The notes under the pieces are model-generated. The model was not told the DNA's origin. It was given only the letters and a program-made list of their open reading frames with translations, and did not search any database. Both the position numbers and the translations under genes were made by a program. Source: Arthrobacter luteolus NBRC 107841 (GTDB lineage Bacteria > Actinomycetota > Actinomycetes > Actinomycetales > Micrococcaceae). From it: DNA of 64,000 nucleotides. Positions 54,640 to 63,376 of this stretch are shown here, piece by piece; position 1 is the stretch's first letter; every line of letters begins with the position of its first letter. Location of the stretch: positions 124,001 to 188,000 of the forward strand of contig NZ_BCQM01000002.1 of assembly GCF_001552075.1 (NCBI RefSeq). The letters run 5' to 3'.

Positions 54640-55385
54640 ACCGCCACCTCGTTGAGCCAGCCCGCCACTGTTGCGCCGAAGATCCGGTGTTCGTCCGCCG
54701 GATCGAGGCTCGCGCCGAGTACCTTGCCCACGTTCGCAGCCAGGTCAATGTGGTGCAGGTCCGAACCGAACACCACGCGGTCGGCACCCAGCCGGCGGAC
54801 GGCCAATTCCACTTCGCCGGCGCCGATGATCGTCCCCGAGGTGTCTACGGCCACGTTCGGCACATCCCGGACCGTATTCATGGCCGACTCAGCCTGCCCG
54901 CCCAGGTGCGCCATAAGGAACCGGACGCCGGGGTGACGCCGTGCAGCTGCGGCAATGTTTTCGGCGGTGGATTCGTAGGGGTATTGCTCGACCGTCTTCT
55001 TCCACGCGTGGGCCAGCACGATAAGCCGGTGCTCAGCGGCGTACTCGAGGATAGGGTCACACAACGGGTCGTCGGCGAGAGTCGCGATCCAGAGTTTGAT
55101 GCCGATCATCCCCTCACCCTCAACATTGCGGCGGAGGTCTTCGAGGCTCTGCGCACCGAAGCGCGGGTTCACGTAGCAGTACCCGCGCAGCCGATCCGGG
55201 TAGCGGCGCAACTCGCCGGCGAGGCACTCGTTCATCGCACGCACCTCGTCCAGCCCGGGGTGCGGCTGGAAGGCGCCGAGATTGCTGCAGAGATACAGGC
55301 CGATTCCCAGGCGGTCGCCGAGATTGAAGACGGCGGGGTCGAAGCGGCCGTCGTCGAGGTGGGTGTGGGCATCTATACCGATCAT
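54636..55385 (-). CDS. Amidohydrolase-2 family metal-dependent hydrolase
   Basis: A 249-residue TIM barrel with a complete-looking site: His7 and His9 in IGIDAHTHL, a histidine in LIVLAHAWKK, another in RFLMAHLGG and the aspartate in VVFGSDLHHI. Relatives include pyrone-dicarboxylate lactonase, uronate-related enzymes and decarboxylases; I cannot choose between them. It overlaps the aminotransferase stop (ATGA at 55382-55385) and the next amidohydrolase start, so the three are made together. Confidence 0.8.
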   Translation of the reverse strand: MIGIDAHTHLDDGRFDPAVFNLGDRLGIGLYLCSNLGAFQPHPGLDEVRAMNECLAGELRRYPDRLRGYCYVNPRFGAQSLEDLRRNVEGEGMIGIKLWIATLADDPLCDPILEYAAEHRLIVLAHAWKKTVEQYPYESTAENIAAAARRHPGVRFLMAHLGGQAESAMNTVRDVPNVAVDTSGTIIGAGEVELAVRRLGADRVVFGSDLHHIDLAANVGKVLGASLDPADEHRIFGATVAGWLNEVAV

Positions 55386-56602
55386 GAGATCCCCATTTCG
55401 TGCAGGGCGGTGCCGACCCGTTGCAGGGTTTCGTTGATGTCGAGATCCGTGTGCGCGGCGTTAACGTAGACGACGCGGTAGAAAGAGAGGCCGTTCCGGA
55501 ACGCCGCGCGGAAAAACTCCTGGACGAGTGCCTCATCGCCCGTGAACTGAGGGCAGGCAGGATGTCCCACGAGACGGATATCCATCCGTGCCTCTGCGAA
55601 GAGGGCGTTCATGCTATCCCGAAGCCGGGCGCCGGAGACGTGGAGCCGCTCGAGGATCGGCTCGTCGCGCATGGCTGTCATGGTGGCGGTAGCAGCTGCC
55701 AGCGACAGCGTCTCCCCACCGTGGGTGCTTGTGACCACTACTTCTCCGCGGTCGAGAACCGACAATACGTCCCGGCGTCCACAATAGACCGACAGCGGCA
55801 TTCCATTGGCGATACCTTTGCCGAAGACCGACAGGTCCGGAATGACTCCCGTGGTCTCCGCGATCCCGCCGAGCGCTATCCGGAAGCCGGTCACTATCTC
55901 GTCGTAGGCGAGCAGCGCGCCGTGCCGGGTGGTGAGTTCGCGCAGATAGCGGTAGAACCCAGCGGCATCCGGAATCGACGGATAGTCCGCCGCAACCAGC
56001 ACGACAGCAATGTCGGCGCCGTAGGCGTCAAACAGCCGGATCAGCTCATCGCGGTCATCCCAGTCCACCGCGTGGTGCAGTGCGGCGAGGGCTGCCGGCA
56101 CACCGGGAATGGCATCGGCAGCTGCCCCTGGCAGGACACGTGCTCCCGGGGCCAGGGAATTGAGCCAGCCGTTGTAACCGATCTGCACGACGTGGTCACG
56201 TCCGGTGTGTGCGCGGGCAACACGGACGACGGCGGCGAGGGCCTCACCGCCTGTCTTCAGGAAGCGCGCGGCTTCGGCGCTCGTCACGAGGGAGCAGAAG
56301 AGCTCGGCGGTAGTTGTCTCCAGCGGGTGCGGATGACCAAACAGGATGCCGTCATCGAGCTGGGCACGAATCGCGGCGTCGACCCGCGGATCGCGGTAGC
56401 CGAGCGTAACCGGGCCGAGGGCGCACCGAAAGTCGATGAACTCCCGGCCGCGATCGTCCCTGACACGGCATCCGCTGCCCGCGACGATGACCTCGGGCTC
56501 CTCCGGGAGCAGGGTCGGTGCCTTCGAATTTGTGCTGGACCCAACGGGCATGACAGCGAGTGCACGCTCTCGCCACCCGCGAAGCTTGACGGGGGTGCTC
56601 AT
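55382..56602 (-). CDS. Class III aminotransferase (glutamate-1-semialdehyde aminomutase-like)
   Basis: A 406-residue PLP enzyme. The Schiff-base lysine is Lys262 in VFGKGIANGMPLS, the PLP-ring aspartate is in LLAYDEIVTGFR, and STHGGETLSLAAA is the phosphate-contact stretch. RFLKTGGEALAAVVRVARAHTGRDHVV matches the cofactor-binding start of GSA-type enzymes. It is unlikely to be the heme-pathway enzyme because of its catabolic setting and diverged ends. Possible roles are deamination or amino transfer on an amino sugar or beta-amino acid. The ROK regulator gene lies 57 bp upstream in the same direction. Confidence 0.85.
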   Translation of the reverse strand: MSTPVKLRGWRERALAVMPVGSSTNSKAPTLLPEEPEVIVAGSGCRVRDDRGREFIDFRCALGPVTLGYRDPRVDAAIRAQLDDGILFGHPHPLETTTAELFCSLVTSAEAARFLKTGGEALAAVVRVARAHTGRDHVVQIGYNGWLNSLAPGARVLPGAAADAIPGVPAALAALHHAVDWDDRDELIRLFDAYGADIAVVLVAADYPSIPDAAGFYRYLRELTTRHGALLAYDEIVTGFRIALGGIAETTGVIPDLSVFGKGIANGMPLSVYCGRRDVLSVLDRGEVVVTSTHGGETLSLAAATATMTAMRDEPILERLHVSGARLRDSMNALFAEARMDIRLVGHPACPQFTGDEALVQEFFRAAFRNGLSFYRVVYVNAAHTDLDINETLQRVGTALHEMGIS

Positions 56603-56659
56603 ATCTGGCCTCTCTGCCGTATGGAGATGCTGCGAAACTGGTGCGGTGCGATCCGCGGT

Positions 56660-57829
56660 TCAGAGCCGCGCCGCGCCCTCCGTGGCGCAGACGGGCTTGT
56701 CATGCGGGAGCGGGACTATGGATGGCACCCGCATTCCCTCGACGCCGTAGATCTCGACCGAGTGACGCTGGAAAGCGTGAATGACGGCACCGTGCGCCGC
56801 AGCCTCGGCGCCGAGCCGCGCCCCGGCGATCGGAACTTGGAACGGCAGATCGATGTACCGGGGGAGTGCCTCCCGAAGCGGAGCGAGCAGCTGCTCGTGA
56901 GCTTCGGAAAGCCCGCCGCCAATAACGATCATGGCCGGGTCAACGGTCATGGTTAGCATGGCGATGCCGTGAGCGAGCTCGTCGATGAAGGCGTCCAGCT
57001 CGGTCTGTGCCTGTCCATCGCCCGCCAGAGCGAGGGCGAAAACCTCGGCTGCAGTTGGCGCTGTGCGCCAGAGGATCTGGCCCGTCGAGGTTCTCAGGCC
57101 GCGGAATGCCAAGCGGCCAATGTCGCCGGCGGCGTTGTGGACGCCTCGGCGCGGCCGCCCCCCGAGGATCAGCCCCATTGCGATCCGGTTCCCGACGGAC
57201 AGATAGATCACGTCTTCGACCAACTGCGCTACCCCGAGGTGGTGCTCGGCAACGGCGGCCAGCCGCACTCCGTTGTCAACGGACACAGGGCGACCGAACG
57301 TGTGCCGCAGCTGCGCGCCGATGTCGATGCCGGACCACTCCGGGATCACGACGGACGTAGTCACGAATCCTGCGTCATCCACGATTCCAGGGAGCGAGAC
57401 ACCGATCGCCCGGACGCGGGAGGGGGGTATCGCAGCGGTTGCGAGCGTCGCGCGGATTCCGTCTGCGACAGCGGCAAGCTTTGCGACACCGTCGAAGTGC
57501 GCCGAGACCCCGTCATATGTCTGCTGCGAAACGACGTCGCCGCCCCGGTCGGCCACGATCACGCGAATGCTCGCGACGCCGATATCAACGCCGACGACCA
57601 CTCCGGCGTCCGTGCGAAATGCATACTGCCGAGCGGGGCGCCCGGCGGCCCCGCTGGTCACGACAGGGCTCTCGGCTACAAGACCAGACTCGATCAGAAC
57701 GCTGATCGCGTTTTCCACTGACGTACGTGAGAGCTCCAGGCAACGGGACAGCTCATTGACCGTCGCCGGCGCCGCGTCACGCAGATGCAGTGCGACACGC
57801 GCTGCAATGGGTGGCTGAATCGCCTCCAC
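56660..57829 (-). CDS. ROK family transcriptional regulator
   Basis: A 389-residue regulator with an N-terminal winged helix (ATVNELSRCLELSRTSVENAISVLIESGLVAESP, residues 22-55) and a sugar-kinase-like ROK domain (VVGVDIGVASIRVIVADRGG ... AIGVSLPGIVDDAGFVTTS ... MIVIGGGLSEAH). The cysteine zinc motif typical of ROK proteins is absent: the corresponding stretch reads GVHNAAGDIGRLAFRGLRTSTG. It is divergent from the sugar-binding protein gene and probably controls both arms of the cluster. The start is GTG 57829. Confidence 0.88.
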   Translation of the reverse strand: MEAIQPPIAARVALHLRDAAPATVNELSRCLELSRTSVENAISVLIESGLVAESPVVTSGAAGRPARQYAFRTDAGVVVGVDIGVASIRVIVADRGGDVVSQQTYDGVSAHFDGVAKLAAVADGIRATLATAAIPPSRVRAIGVSLPGIVDDAGFVTTSVVIPEWSGIDIGAQLRHTFGRPVSVDNGVRLAAVAEHHLGVAQLVEDVIYLSVGNRIAMGLILGGRPRRGVHNAAGDIGRLAFRGLRTSTGQILWRTAPTAAEVFALALAGDGQAQTELDAFIDELAHGIAMLTMTVDPAMIVIGGGLSEAHEQLLAPLREALPRYIDLPFQVPIAGARLGAEAAAHGAVIHAFQRHSVEIYGVEGMRVPSIVPLPHDKPVCATEGAARL

Positions 57830-57909
57830 CTACTTCACCATCCTCTGGGCTCGTTATGCGAATCAAAATACCATAGTGCGTGCGGATAAAGCTGTTCCCG
57901 CAGCATGCC

Positions 57910-57928
57910 TTATTTAGAGGGCGAATAA
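57910..57928 (+). promoter_or_regulatory. Candidate ROK operator
   Basis: TTATT (57910-57914) and AATAA (57924-57928) form an inverted repeat with a 9-bp centre. ROK regulators such as NagC and Mlc bind AT-rich TTATT...AATAA-type sites. It lies between the regulator and the ABC operon and just upstream of the promoter below. Confidence 0.45.
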
Positions 57929-57936
57929 ATTGCCCC

Positions 57937-57967
57937 TTGACGGATTATCACATGAGCGTGGCATAAT
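57937..57967 (+). promoter_or_regulatory. Promoter of the catabolic ABC operon
   Basis: TTGACG (57937-57942) and CATAAT (57962-57967) with a 19-bp spacer; TGG directly before the -10 resembles an extended -10. The region is clearly AT-richer than the rest of the window. It gives a leader of about 30 nt ending in AAAGGAGC before ATG 58006. Confidence 0.6.
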
Positions 57968-58005
57968 GACGCCCGAATAGCTTTCCGCAAACGCAAAGGA
58001 GCATT

Positions 58006-59244
58006 ATGCGCGTCAGCAAGTCCATCGCCATCACCGCCGCAGGCATCGCCACCGCGATGATATTGGGCGGATGTTCGGCCGGAAACAGCAGTAATCCACA
58101 AGAGCAGGACATCATGGTCTGGCTCTACCCAGTCATCGCCGATGAGGCCGAGAACAAGGCGTTCTGGGACTCGACGGTCGAAGCGTTCGAGAAAGAGAAC
58201 GAGGGCATCAACGTCTCGTACGAGATTTTCCCCTGGGCGAATCGCGACGAGGCGCTGCAGACTTCGATCGCAGCCGGTAAGGGACCGGATCTTGTGTACC
58301 TGATCCCCGATCAGCTGCCCGCCTACCAGCGGTCAATCGCCCCCCTCAACGACCTGCTCAGCGAAGAGCGGCAGAAGGACCTGCTTCCCAACGTCAAGGC
58401 ATCTGTGACGATCGACGGCGACATTCTGGGCGTGCCGGTGCTGACAAGCGCGACGCCGCTGCTATGCAACGCCGCGGCGTTCGAGGCGGCCGGTGTTACC
58501 GAGTACCCGGAGACGTGGGACGACGTTCGCGACATGGCGCCGGCCTTCGCAGAGAAGGGTATGTACGCGCTGAACTACCCGGGCTCGACTGAAGTCGGAC
58601 TTAACCTCAGCTTCTACCCGCTGCTGTGGCAGGCAGGCGGGGAAGTGTACGACGAGGACGGTGCCGTGGCCTTCGACAGCCCGGAGGCGGAGGACGCACT
58701 GACGTTCCTGTCGGACCTCGTCGAGGCCAAGGCTCTCGACCCGGAGGCAATCACCACCAACGCGCCGGTTGAACAGACGGCGGTGGGCCAGGGCAAGACC
58801 GGCTGCACCTACAGCAACACTGTGGTCGATATCGAGCCGTTCTGGGGAGCCGAGAACATTGTGGTGCTTCCGGCGCTCAAGAAGGAGACCTCCATCGCCT
58901 ACGGCACTGTGGGTTCGCTGGCAGTGCTCAAGGACTCCGAGGCCCCGGAGGCAGCAGCCAAGTTCGCCGAGTACGCAACCGGCGCGGAGGCGATTGAGCC
59001 CTACCTCAAGACTTCAGGATTCTTCTCGGCACTGAGCACGACCGAGCCGCTCTACGCGGACGATCCACTGCTCGGCGAGGTGGAGAAATATGTGCCTGAC
59101 ACGACGGTCGGTGAGCTTGCTCCGAGTTCGCGGGCGATCATCGGTGTTCTCTCTCCTGAGATCCAAGCGGTACTGCTCGGCCAAAAGTCGCCTGCCGAAG
59201 CGCTGAAGACCGCAGCGGATGCCGCGGCCCCGCTGATCAAGTAA
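58006..59244 (+). CDS. Extracellular solute-binding lipoprotein, sugar ABC family 1
   Basis: A 412-residue binding protein with a lipoprotein signal (AGIATAMILGGC, lipobox cysteine near residue 23). The mature part has the MalE-like plan: IMVWLYPVIADEAENKAFWDSTVEAFEKENEGINVSYEIFPW, AAGKGPDLVYLIPDQL, and a hinge region LLWQAGGEVYDEDGAVAFDSPEAEDALTFL. The start has a strong AAAGGAGC site. It leads the operon with two permeases; no ATPase gene is present, as is usual when a shared MsiK-type ATPase is used. The ligand is unknown. Confidence 0.9.
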   Translation: MRVSKSIAITAAGIATAMILGGCSAGNSSNPQEQDIMVWLYPVIADEAENKAFWDSTVEAFEKENEGINVSYEIFPWANRDEALQTSIAAGKGPDLVYLIPDQLPAYQRSIAPLNDLLSEERQKDLLPNVKASVTIDGDILGVPVLTSATPLLCNAAAFEAAGVTEYPETWDDVRDMAPAFAEKGMYALNYPGSTEVGLNLSFYPLLWQAGGEVYDEDGAVAFDSPEAEDALTFLSDLVEAKALDPEAITTNAPVEQTAVGQGKTGCTYSNTVVDIEPFWGAENIVVLPALKKETSIAYGTVGSLAVLKDSEAPEAAAKFAEYATGAEAIEPYLKTSGFFSALSTTEPLYADDPLLGEVEKYVPDTTVGELAPSSRAIIGVLSPEIQAVLLGQKSPAEALKTAADAAAPLIK

Positions 59245-59256
59245 GGATCGACGAAC

Positions 59257-59293
59257 GGATGCGGAAGGTGCCCAAGACGCGCCTTCCGCATCC
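59257..59293 (+). terminator. Perfect hairpin between the binding-protein and permease genes
   Basis: Twelve-base arms GGATGCGGAAGG (59257-59268) and CCTTCCGCATCC (59282-59293), no T run. Such hairpins after binding-protein genes usually stabilise the upstream message or reduce read-through, so that more binding protein than permease is made. Confidence 0.7.
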
Positions 59294-59365
59294 ATCCAGA
59301 CGGTGGAGTGATGTGGGGATGATGACAATGGGGACAAACGACGGCCACGGCTGCGTGAGGTGCAG

Positions 59366-60298
59366 ATGATGACAATGACGACGACGGCCGGCAAGCCGCA
59401 AAGCGCTGGGAAGGCGAAGCCAGCTTCGGCGGCGACCCGGGTGCTCGCCCGCCGTGAGTCACGGGTGGCGCTGATGTTCGTGCTCCCCGCGTTCCTTCTC
59501 TTCCTCGCGTTCCGTTTCGCACCGACCTTCGCCGGCGTCGCGCTGAGCCTGTTCGAATACGACATCTCGGGGGAGGTCGCCTGGACCGGCATCGCGAACT
59601 TCCAGCGGCTCATCGCAGATCCGCTCTTTTGGCGGTCACTGGGAACGACGGTGGCCTACACCGTCTGCGCCGTCCCGCTCTCGCTCGTGCTCTCGACACT
59701 CATGGCACTCGGAGTGCGGCGTGCCTTCCGGGGTGCCCGTTTCTTCCGCTCCATCTTTTTCCTCCCCGTGATCACCTCCCTCGTCCTGGCAGGTTCCATC
59801 TTCGTTTGGATCTTCTCGGCAAACGGGCCGTGGGCCGCGCTGATGACCCCGCTGGGAATCAGCGGATCCTGGCTGGGCAACACTGCTCTCGTTGTGCCGG
59901 CGATCGTCTTGGTCGGCGTGTGGTCCCGTTTCGGCTACGGAATGATGATCATGATCGCCGCCCTGCAGGACGTCCCACGCGAGCTCGAAGAGGCAGCGCT
60001 CATGGATGGAGCGAACGCCTGGCAGCGCTTCCGGTGGATCATTCTGCCGTACCTGCGCCCCACGATTTTCTTCCTGGCCGTCATCGAGACGACTTTCGCG
60101 ATCCAAGTCTTCGACGTCATCTATGTGATGACCCAAGGCGGCCCCGCGCACGCCAGTTATTCACTCGTCTACATGCTTTATGACCAGGGTTTCCGGTACT
60201 TCGACTACGGTTATGCCGCCGCAATCGGCGTCGCGCTCTTCGTTATGACCCTGATCGTTGCCCTCATTCAGCGCCTCGTGATCGGAAAGCAGAAATGA
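59366..60298 (+). CDS. Sugar ABC transporter permease (MalF type)
   Basis: A 310-residue permease with six helices. The EAA coupling loop is EEAALMDGANAWQRFRWIILPYLRPT. FYMLPAF-like VALMFVLPAFLLFLAFRFAP and FDVIYVMTQGGPAHASYSLVYMLY are typical of the MalF group. I chose ATG 59366; ATG 59369 and GTG 59360 are also possible. It overlaps the next permease (ATGA). Confidence 0.9.
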   Translation: MMTMTTTAGKPQSAGKAKPASAATRVLARRESRVALMFVLPAFLLFLAFRFAPTFAGVALSLFEYDISGEVAWTGIANFQRLIADPLFWRSLGTTVAYTVCAVPLSLVLSTLMALGVRRAFRGARFFRSIFFLPVITSLVLAGSIFVWIFSANGPWAALMTPLGISGSWLGNTALVVPAIVLVGVWSRFGYGMMIMIAALQDVPRELEEAALMDGANAWQRFRWIILPYLRPTIFFLAVIETTFAIQVFDVIYVMTQGGPAHASYSLVYMLYDQGFRYFDYGYAAAIGVALFVMTLIVALIQRLVIGKQK

Positions 60299-61197
60299 CC
60301 GGAACGACCGAGCGGATCCGCACTGAGAAGGCCCGCCGTGAACCTGCCGCGCCGAGCCGCAACCGCTCATTCCGAGCTCTGGAGCCGACGCGCAAGGGCG
60401 TCGTGCTGCGCTGGATCTGGCTTTCGGTGGCCGCTGTCTTCAGCTTCTTCCCGTTCTACGCGATGATCGTGCTGAGCTTGAAGCCGGGCCAGGTCGTCGA
60501 GCTTCCCGGGTCCCTGCTGCCGACGGGATTATCCTTCGACGCCTATTCGCAGGTTCTCAGCGGTCAGAACATCCTGGGGTGGCTCGGCAACACGCTGATC
60601 TACTCGCTGGTCTCTGTCGTCGTCGTACTGTTCCTGTCGGCTCTCGCCGGATACGCATTCGCCAAGAAGCGCTTCGCGGGCAAAGAGGTGATGTTCTGGT
60701 CGTTCATCGCGATGGTCATGGTGCCCTTCCACGTAACGCTCATCCCGACGTTCATCCTGATGGCCGGACTCGGCGGCATCAACACATACTGGGGCTTGAT
60801 CCTGCCAACCCTTGCGAACGCCCAAGCGGTGTTCCTTATGCGGCAGTTCATCCAGGGGATGCCGGACGACCTCTTCGAGGCGGCCCGCATCGACGGTGCC
60901 GGGGAATTCCGAATCTTCCTGCAGATCGTGCTCCCGCTGTGCAGGCCGATCCTGGCCACTCTGGGAATATTCGTCTTCCTTTGGCACTGGAACGACTTCC
61001 TGTGGCCCCTCATCATCGCCAAGTCCAATGACATGTTCACCCTGACCGTGGGCATCTCCTCACTCCAACAGCAGACGGTACCGCTGAGCACGATGCTCGC
61101 AGGCTCGGTCGTCGCTCTTATCCCCATTTTCTTCGCGTACCTCATCGCTCAGCGGTACGTGCAGGAGGGCGTGACCAGCACCGGAATTAAGGGCTGA
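60295..61197 (+). CDS. Carbohydrate ABC transporter permease (MalG type)
   Basis: A 300-residue permease. After a 35-residue basic start come six helices. The EAA loop is DDLFEAARIDGAGEFRIFLQIVLPLCRP, and the MalG-like FLWHWNDFLWPLIIAKSNDMFTLTVGISSL follows. It pairs with the product of the gene at 59366. Confidence 0.92.
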   Translation: MTGTTERIRTEKARREPAAPSRNRSFRALEPTRKGVVLRWIWLSVAAVFSFFPFYAMIVLSLKPGQVVELPGSLLPTGLSFDAYSQVLSGQNILGWLGNTLIYSLVSVVVVLFLSALAGYAFAKKRFAGKEVMFWSFIAMVMVPFHVTLIPTFILMAGLGGINTYWGLILPTLANAQAVFLMRQFIQGMPDDLFEAARIDGAGEFRIFLQIVLPLCRPILATLGIFVFLWHWNDFLWPLIIAKSNDMFTLTVGISSLQQQTVPLSTMLAGSVVALIPIFFAYLIAQRYVQEGVTSTGIKG

Positions 61198-61238
61198 CGC
61201 CTGCCTTGATATCTCCTCACTTTAGGAAGGACCTACAC

Positions 61239-62273
61239 GTGACAGTTCACGCATTCGACGGAGAAGCGGCACTTGAAAACGTGCTCACCACCCCCAGCGA
61301 GGCTCTCGTCGCCGACCTTGCCAAAGGAGCCGGCGATCTCGTGATCCTCGGCGCCAGCGGAAAGATGGGCCCGACACTTGCCGTGCTGGCGCGCAGGGGG
61401 ATGGATGCCGCCGGCCGCGCCGGCGATCGAGTGTTCGCTGTTTCCCGCTTCAGCGACGCCTCCGTCCGCCAGCGCCTGGAGTCTTCGGGCGTTACGGCCA
61501 TTCCCTTTGACCTCGTCGCGAACGACGACTTCTCCTCGCTCCCCGACGCCCCGAACGTTGTCTTTATGGTTGGTGCGAAGTTCGGTGCCTCCACCGCCCC
61601 CTCCTGGGCATGGGAAGTCAACGCTGCCCTTCCCGACCGGATAGCGCGACGCTATCGGAACAGCACGATCGCCGTTATGTCGACCGGTAATGTGTACCCG
61701 TTCGTCCCGGCATCTTCGGGCGGCGCCTCCGAGGATATCTTCCCTGCTCCGATCGGCGAGTACGCACAGTCGTGCCTGGGCCGCGAGCGCGTTTTCGAAT
61801 TCGCAGCGCAGGAGCGCGGGACACGTGTATCGATTATCCGCCTGAACTATGCCATCGACCTCCGGTACGGGGTGCTCGCCGACATCGCGAGCGCCGTGCA
61901 TGCAGGACTGCCCGTGTCGGTCGCGACGGCAAACGTGAACGTGGTCTGGCAGGGCTACGCGAATGAGGTGGTACTCCGCAGCCTCGAACAGGCATCGTCC
62001 GATGTGTTCACCATCAACCTCACCGGCCCGGAGACTCTTAGCGTCGCTGCCGTCGCACGCCGGTTCGGCCAACTTTTTGTGCGCGACGTCGAGCTGATCG
62101 ATGAGCCAATGCCAACGGCACTGCTGAGCGACTCCAGGCGCTGCATGGCACTGTTTGGCTACCCGCCGATCACGGCTGACGCCTTGATCGAGCTGCAGGC
62201 GGCGTGGGTCGAGGCCGGGCATCCAATGTCGGCAAAGCCGACCAAGTGGGCCGTCCGGGATGGCAAGTTCTGA
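61239..62273 (+). CDS. NAD-dependent epimerase/dehydratase-like (extended SDR) protein
   Basis: A 344-residue Rossmann protein with the nucleotide-binding motif LVILGASGKMG at about residues 35-44. MSTGNVYPFVPASSGGASEDIFPAPIGEYAQSCLGRERVF resembles the catalytic region of extended SDRs, but the usual YxxxK reads YAQSCLGRE, so the lysine is not at its normal place. RVSIIRLNYAIDLRYGVLADIA and NVVWQGYANEVVLRSLEQ follow the family plan. GTG 61239 has AGGAAGG just upstream. It may oxidise or epimerise the imported sugar, or have lost catalysis. Confidence 0.72.
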   Translation: MTVHAFDGEAALENVLTTPSEALVADLAKGAGDLVILGASGKMGPTLAVLARRGMDAAGRAGDRVFAVSRFSDASVRQRLESSGVTAIPFDLVANDDFSSLPDAPNVVFMVGAKFGASTAPSWAWEVNAALPDRIARRYRNSTIAVMSTGNVYPFVPASSGGASEDIFPAPIGEYAQSCLGRERVFEFAAQERGTRVSIIRLNYAIDLRYGVLADIASAVHAGLPVSVATANVNVVWQGYANEVVLRSLEQASSDVFTINLTGPETLSVAAVARRFGQLFVRDVELIDEPMPTALLSDSRRCMALFGYPPITADALIELQAAWVEAGHPMSAKPTKWAVRDGKF

Positions 62274-63337
62274 TGCCGTCTGTCCTTGGCCTGCGCCCTG
62301 AGGCAGCACGCACGCTGGCGCGTGGCGCGGTTATCCCAGCGCATCCACTTGCTCTGACGGCTGAGCGCCGTCTCGACGAACGCCGTCAGCGTGCCTTGAC
62401 CCGGTACTACCTCGAAGCCGGCGCCGGAGGCGTCGCAGTAGGTGTGCACACCACGCAGTTCGAGATCCGCGACGCCGAGCATGTCCTCTTCGAGCCTGTG
62501 CTGGCTCTCGCCGCAGAAGAGCTCGACGCCCACGGTGAAGCAGGCGTTCTGCGCATCGCGGGTGTCGCGGGGGGAACGGCGCAGGCAGTGGCAGAGGCCG
62601 AGGTCGCACGGTCGCTCGGATACGACGCCGTCTTGGTGAGCCCGCGCGTCGAAGGCGCGGATAACCGGTTGCTCCTGGACCGGGCGGCGGCCGTGGGAGA
62701 AGTGCTCCCCGTAATTGGCTTCTACCTCCAGACGGCGATCGGCGGGCCGGTGCTGGGGCGGGACTTCTGGCGCGACTTCGCGTCGATCCCGTCGGTGGTG
62801 GCGGTCAAGGCCGCGCCGTTCGACCGCTATCGTACGCTCGAGCTGGTGAGGGGCGTCGCGGCGTCCGGCCGCGCGGACGAGATCGCGCTCTATACCGGCA
62901 ACGACGACGCGATCATTACCGATTTGCTGACGGAGTTTCACGTCGACGCGCCTGATGGGCCGTGCACGCTCCGTTTCGCCGGGGGCCTCCTCGGCCAATG
63001 GGCGGTGGGGACCAAAGCTGCAGTTGCTCTGCTTGAGAAGGCCCATCAAGCCGCGGCCGGAGACGCCGGCTCACGCCGCGAGATGCTTCGTCTCTCTGCC
63101 GACCTTGTCGACTTCAATCAGGCGGTATTTGATCCTGCGAACGATTTCCACGGCGTTATCGCCGGGGTGCATGAAGTGCTCCGCCAGCAGGGCCTCCTCC
63201 AGGGCATCTGGTGCCTGAACCCCGAGGAGGGACTGTCGCCGGGGCAAGCGAAGGAGATCGAGCGCGTGCGTCTGGCATACCCCGAACTCAACGATGACAG
63301 CTTCATCTCGGAGAACCGGGATCGGTGGCTGCGGTGA
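62273..63337 (+). CDS. Dihydrodipicolinate synthase/N-acetylneuraminate lyase-family protein
   Basis: A 354-residue (beta/alpha)8 protein, about 55 residues longer than DapA. The Schiff-base lysine is probably Lys179 in SVVAVKAAPFDRYRT and the catalytic tyrosine Tyr151 in VIGFYLQTAIGG. The usual N-terminal GT-T motif is replaced by GVAVGVHTTQFEI. The insertion near the C-terminus (LLGQWAVGTKAAVALLEKAHQ) is unusual. Such enzymes split or dehydrate 2-keto sugar acids, so a role in the cluster's carbon breakdown is likely. ATG 62273 overlaps the upstream stop (TGATG). Confidence 0.78.
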   Translation: MPSVLGLRPEAARTLARGAVIPAHPLALTAERRLDERRQRALTRYYLEAGAGGVAVGVHTTQFEIRDAEHVLFEPVLALAAEELDAHGEAGVLRIAGVAGGTAQAVAEAEVARSLGYDAVLVSPRVEGADNRLLLDRAAAVGEVLPVIGFYLQTAIGGPVLGRDFWRDFASIPSVVAVKAAPFDRYRTLELVRGVAASGRADEIALYTGNDDAIITDLLTEFHVDAPDGPCTLRFAGGLLGQWAVGTKAAVALLEKAHQAAAGDAGSRREMLRLSADLVDFNQAVFDPANDFHGVIAGVHEVLRQQGLLQGIWCLNPEEGLSPGQAKEIERVRLAYPELNDDSFISENRDRWLR

Positions 63338-63376
63338 GGGCGCTCCGGATTGTGCCTACCAGGATCGGCTAAGCGG

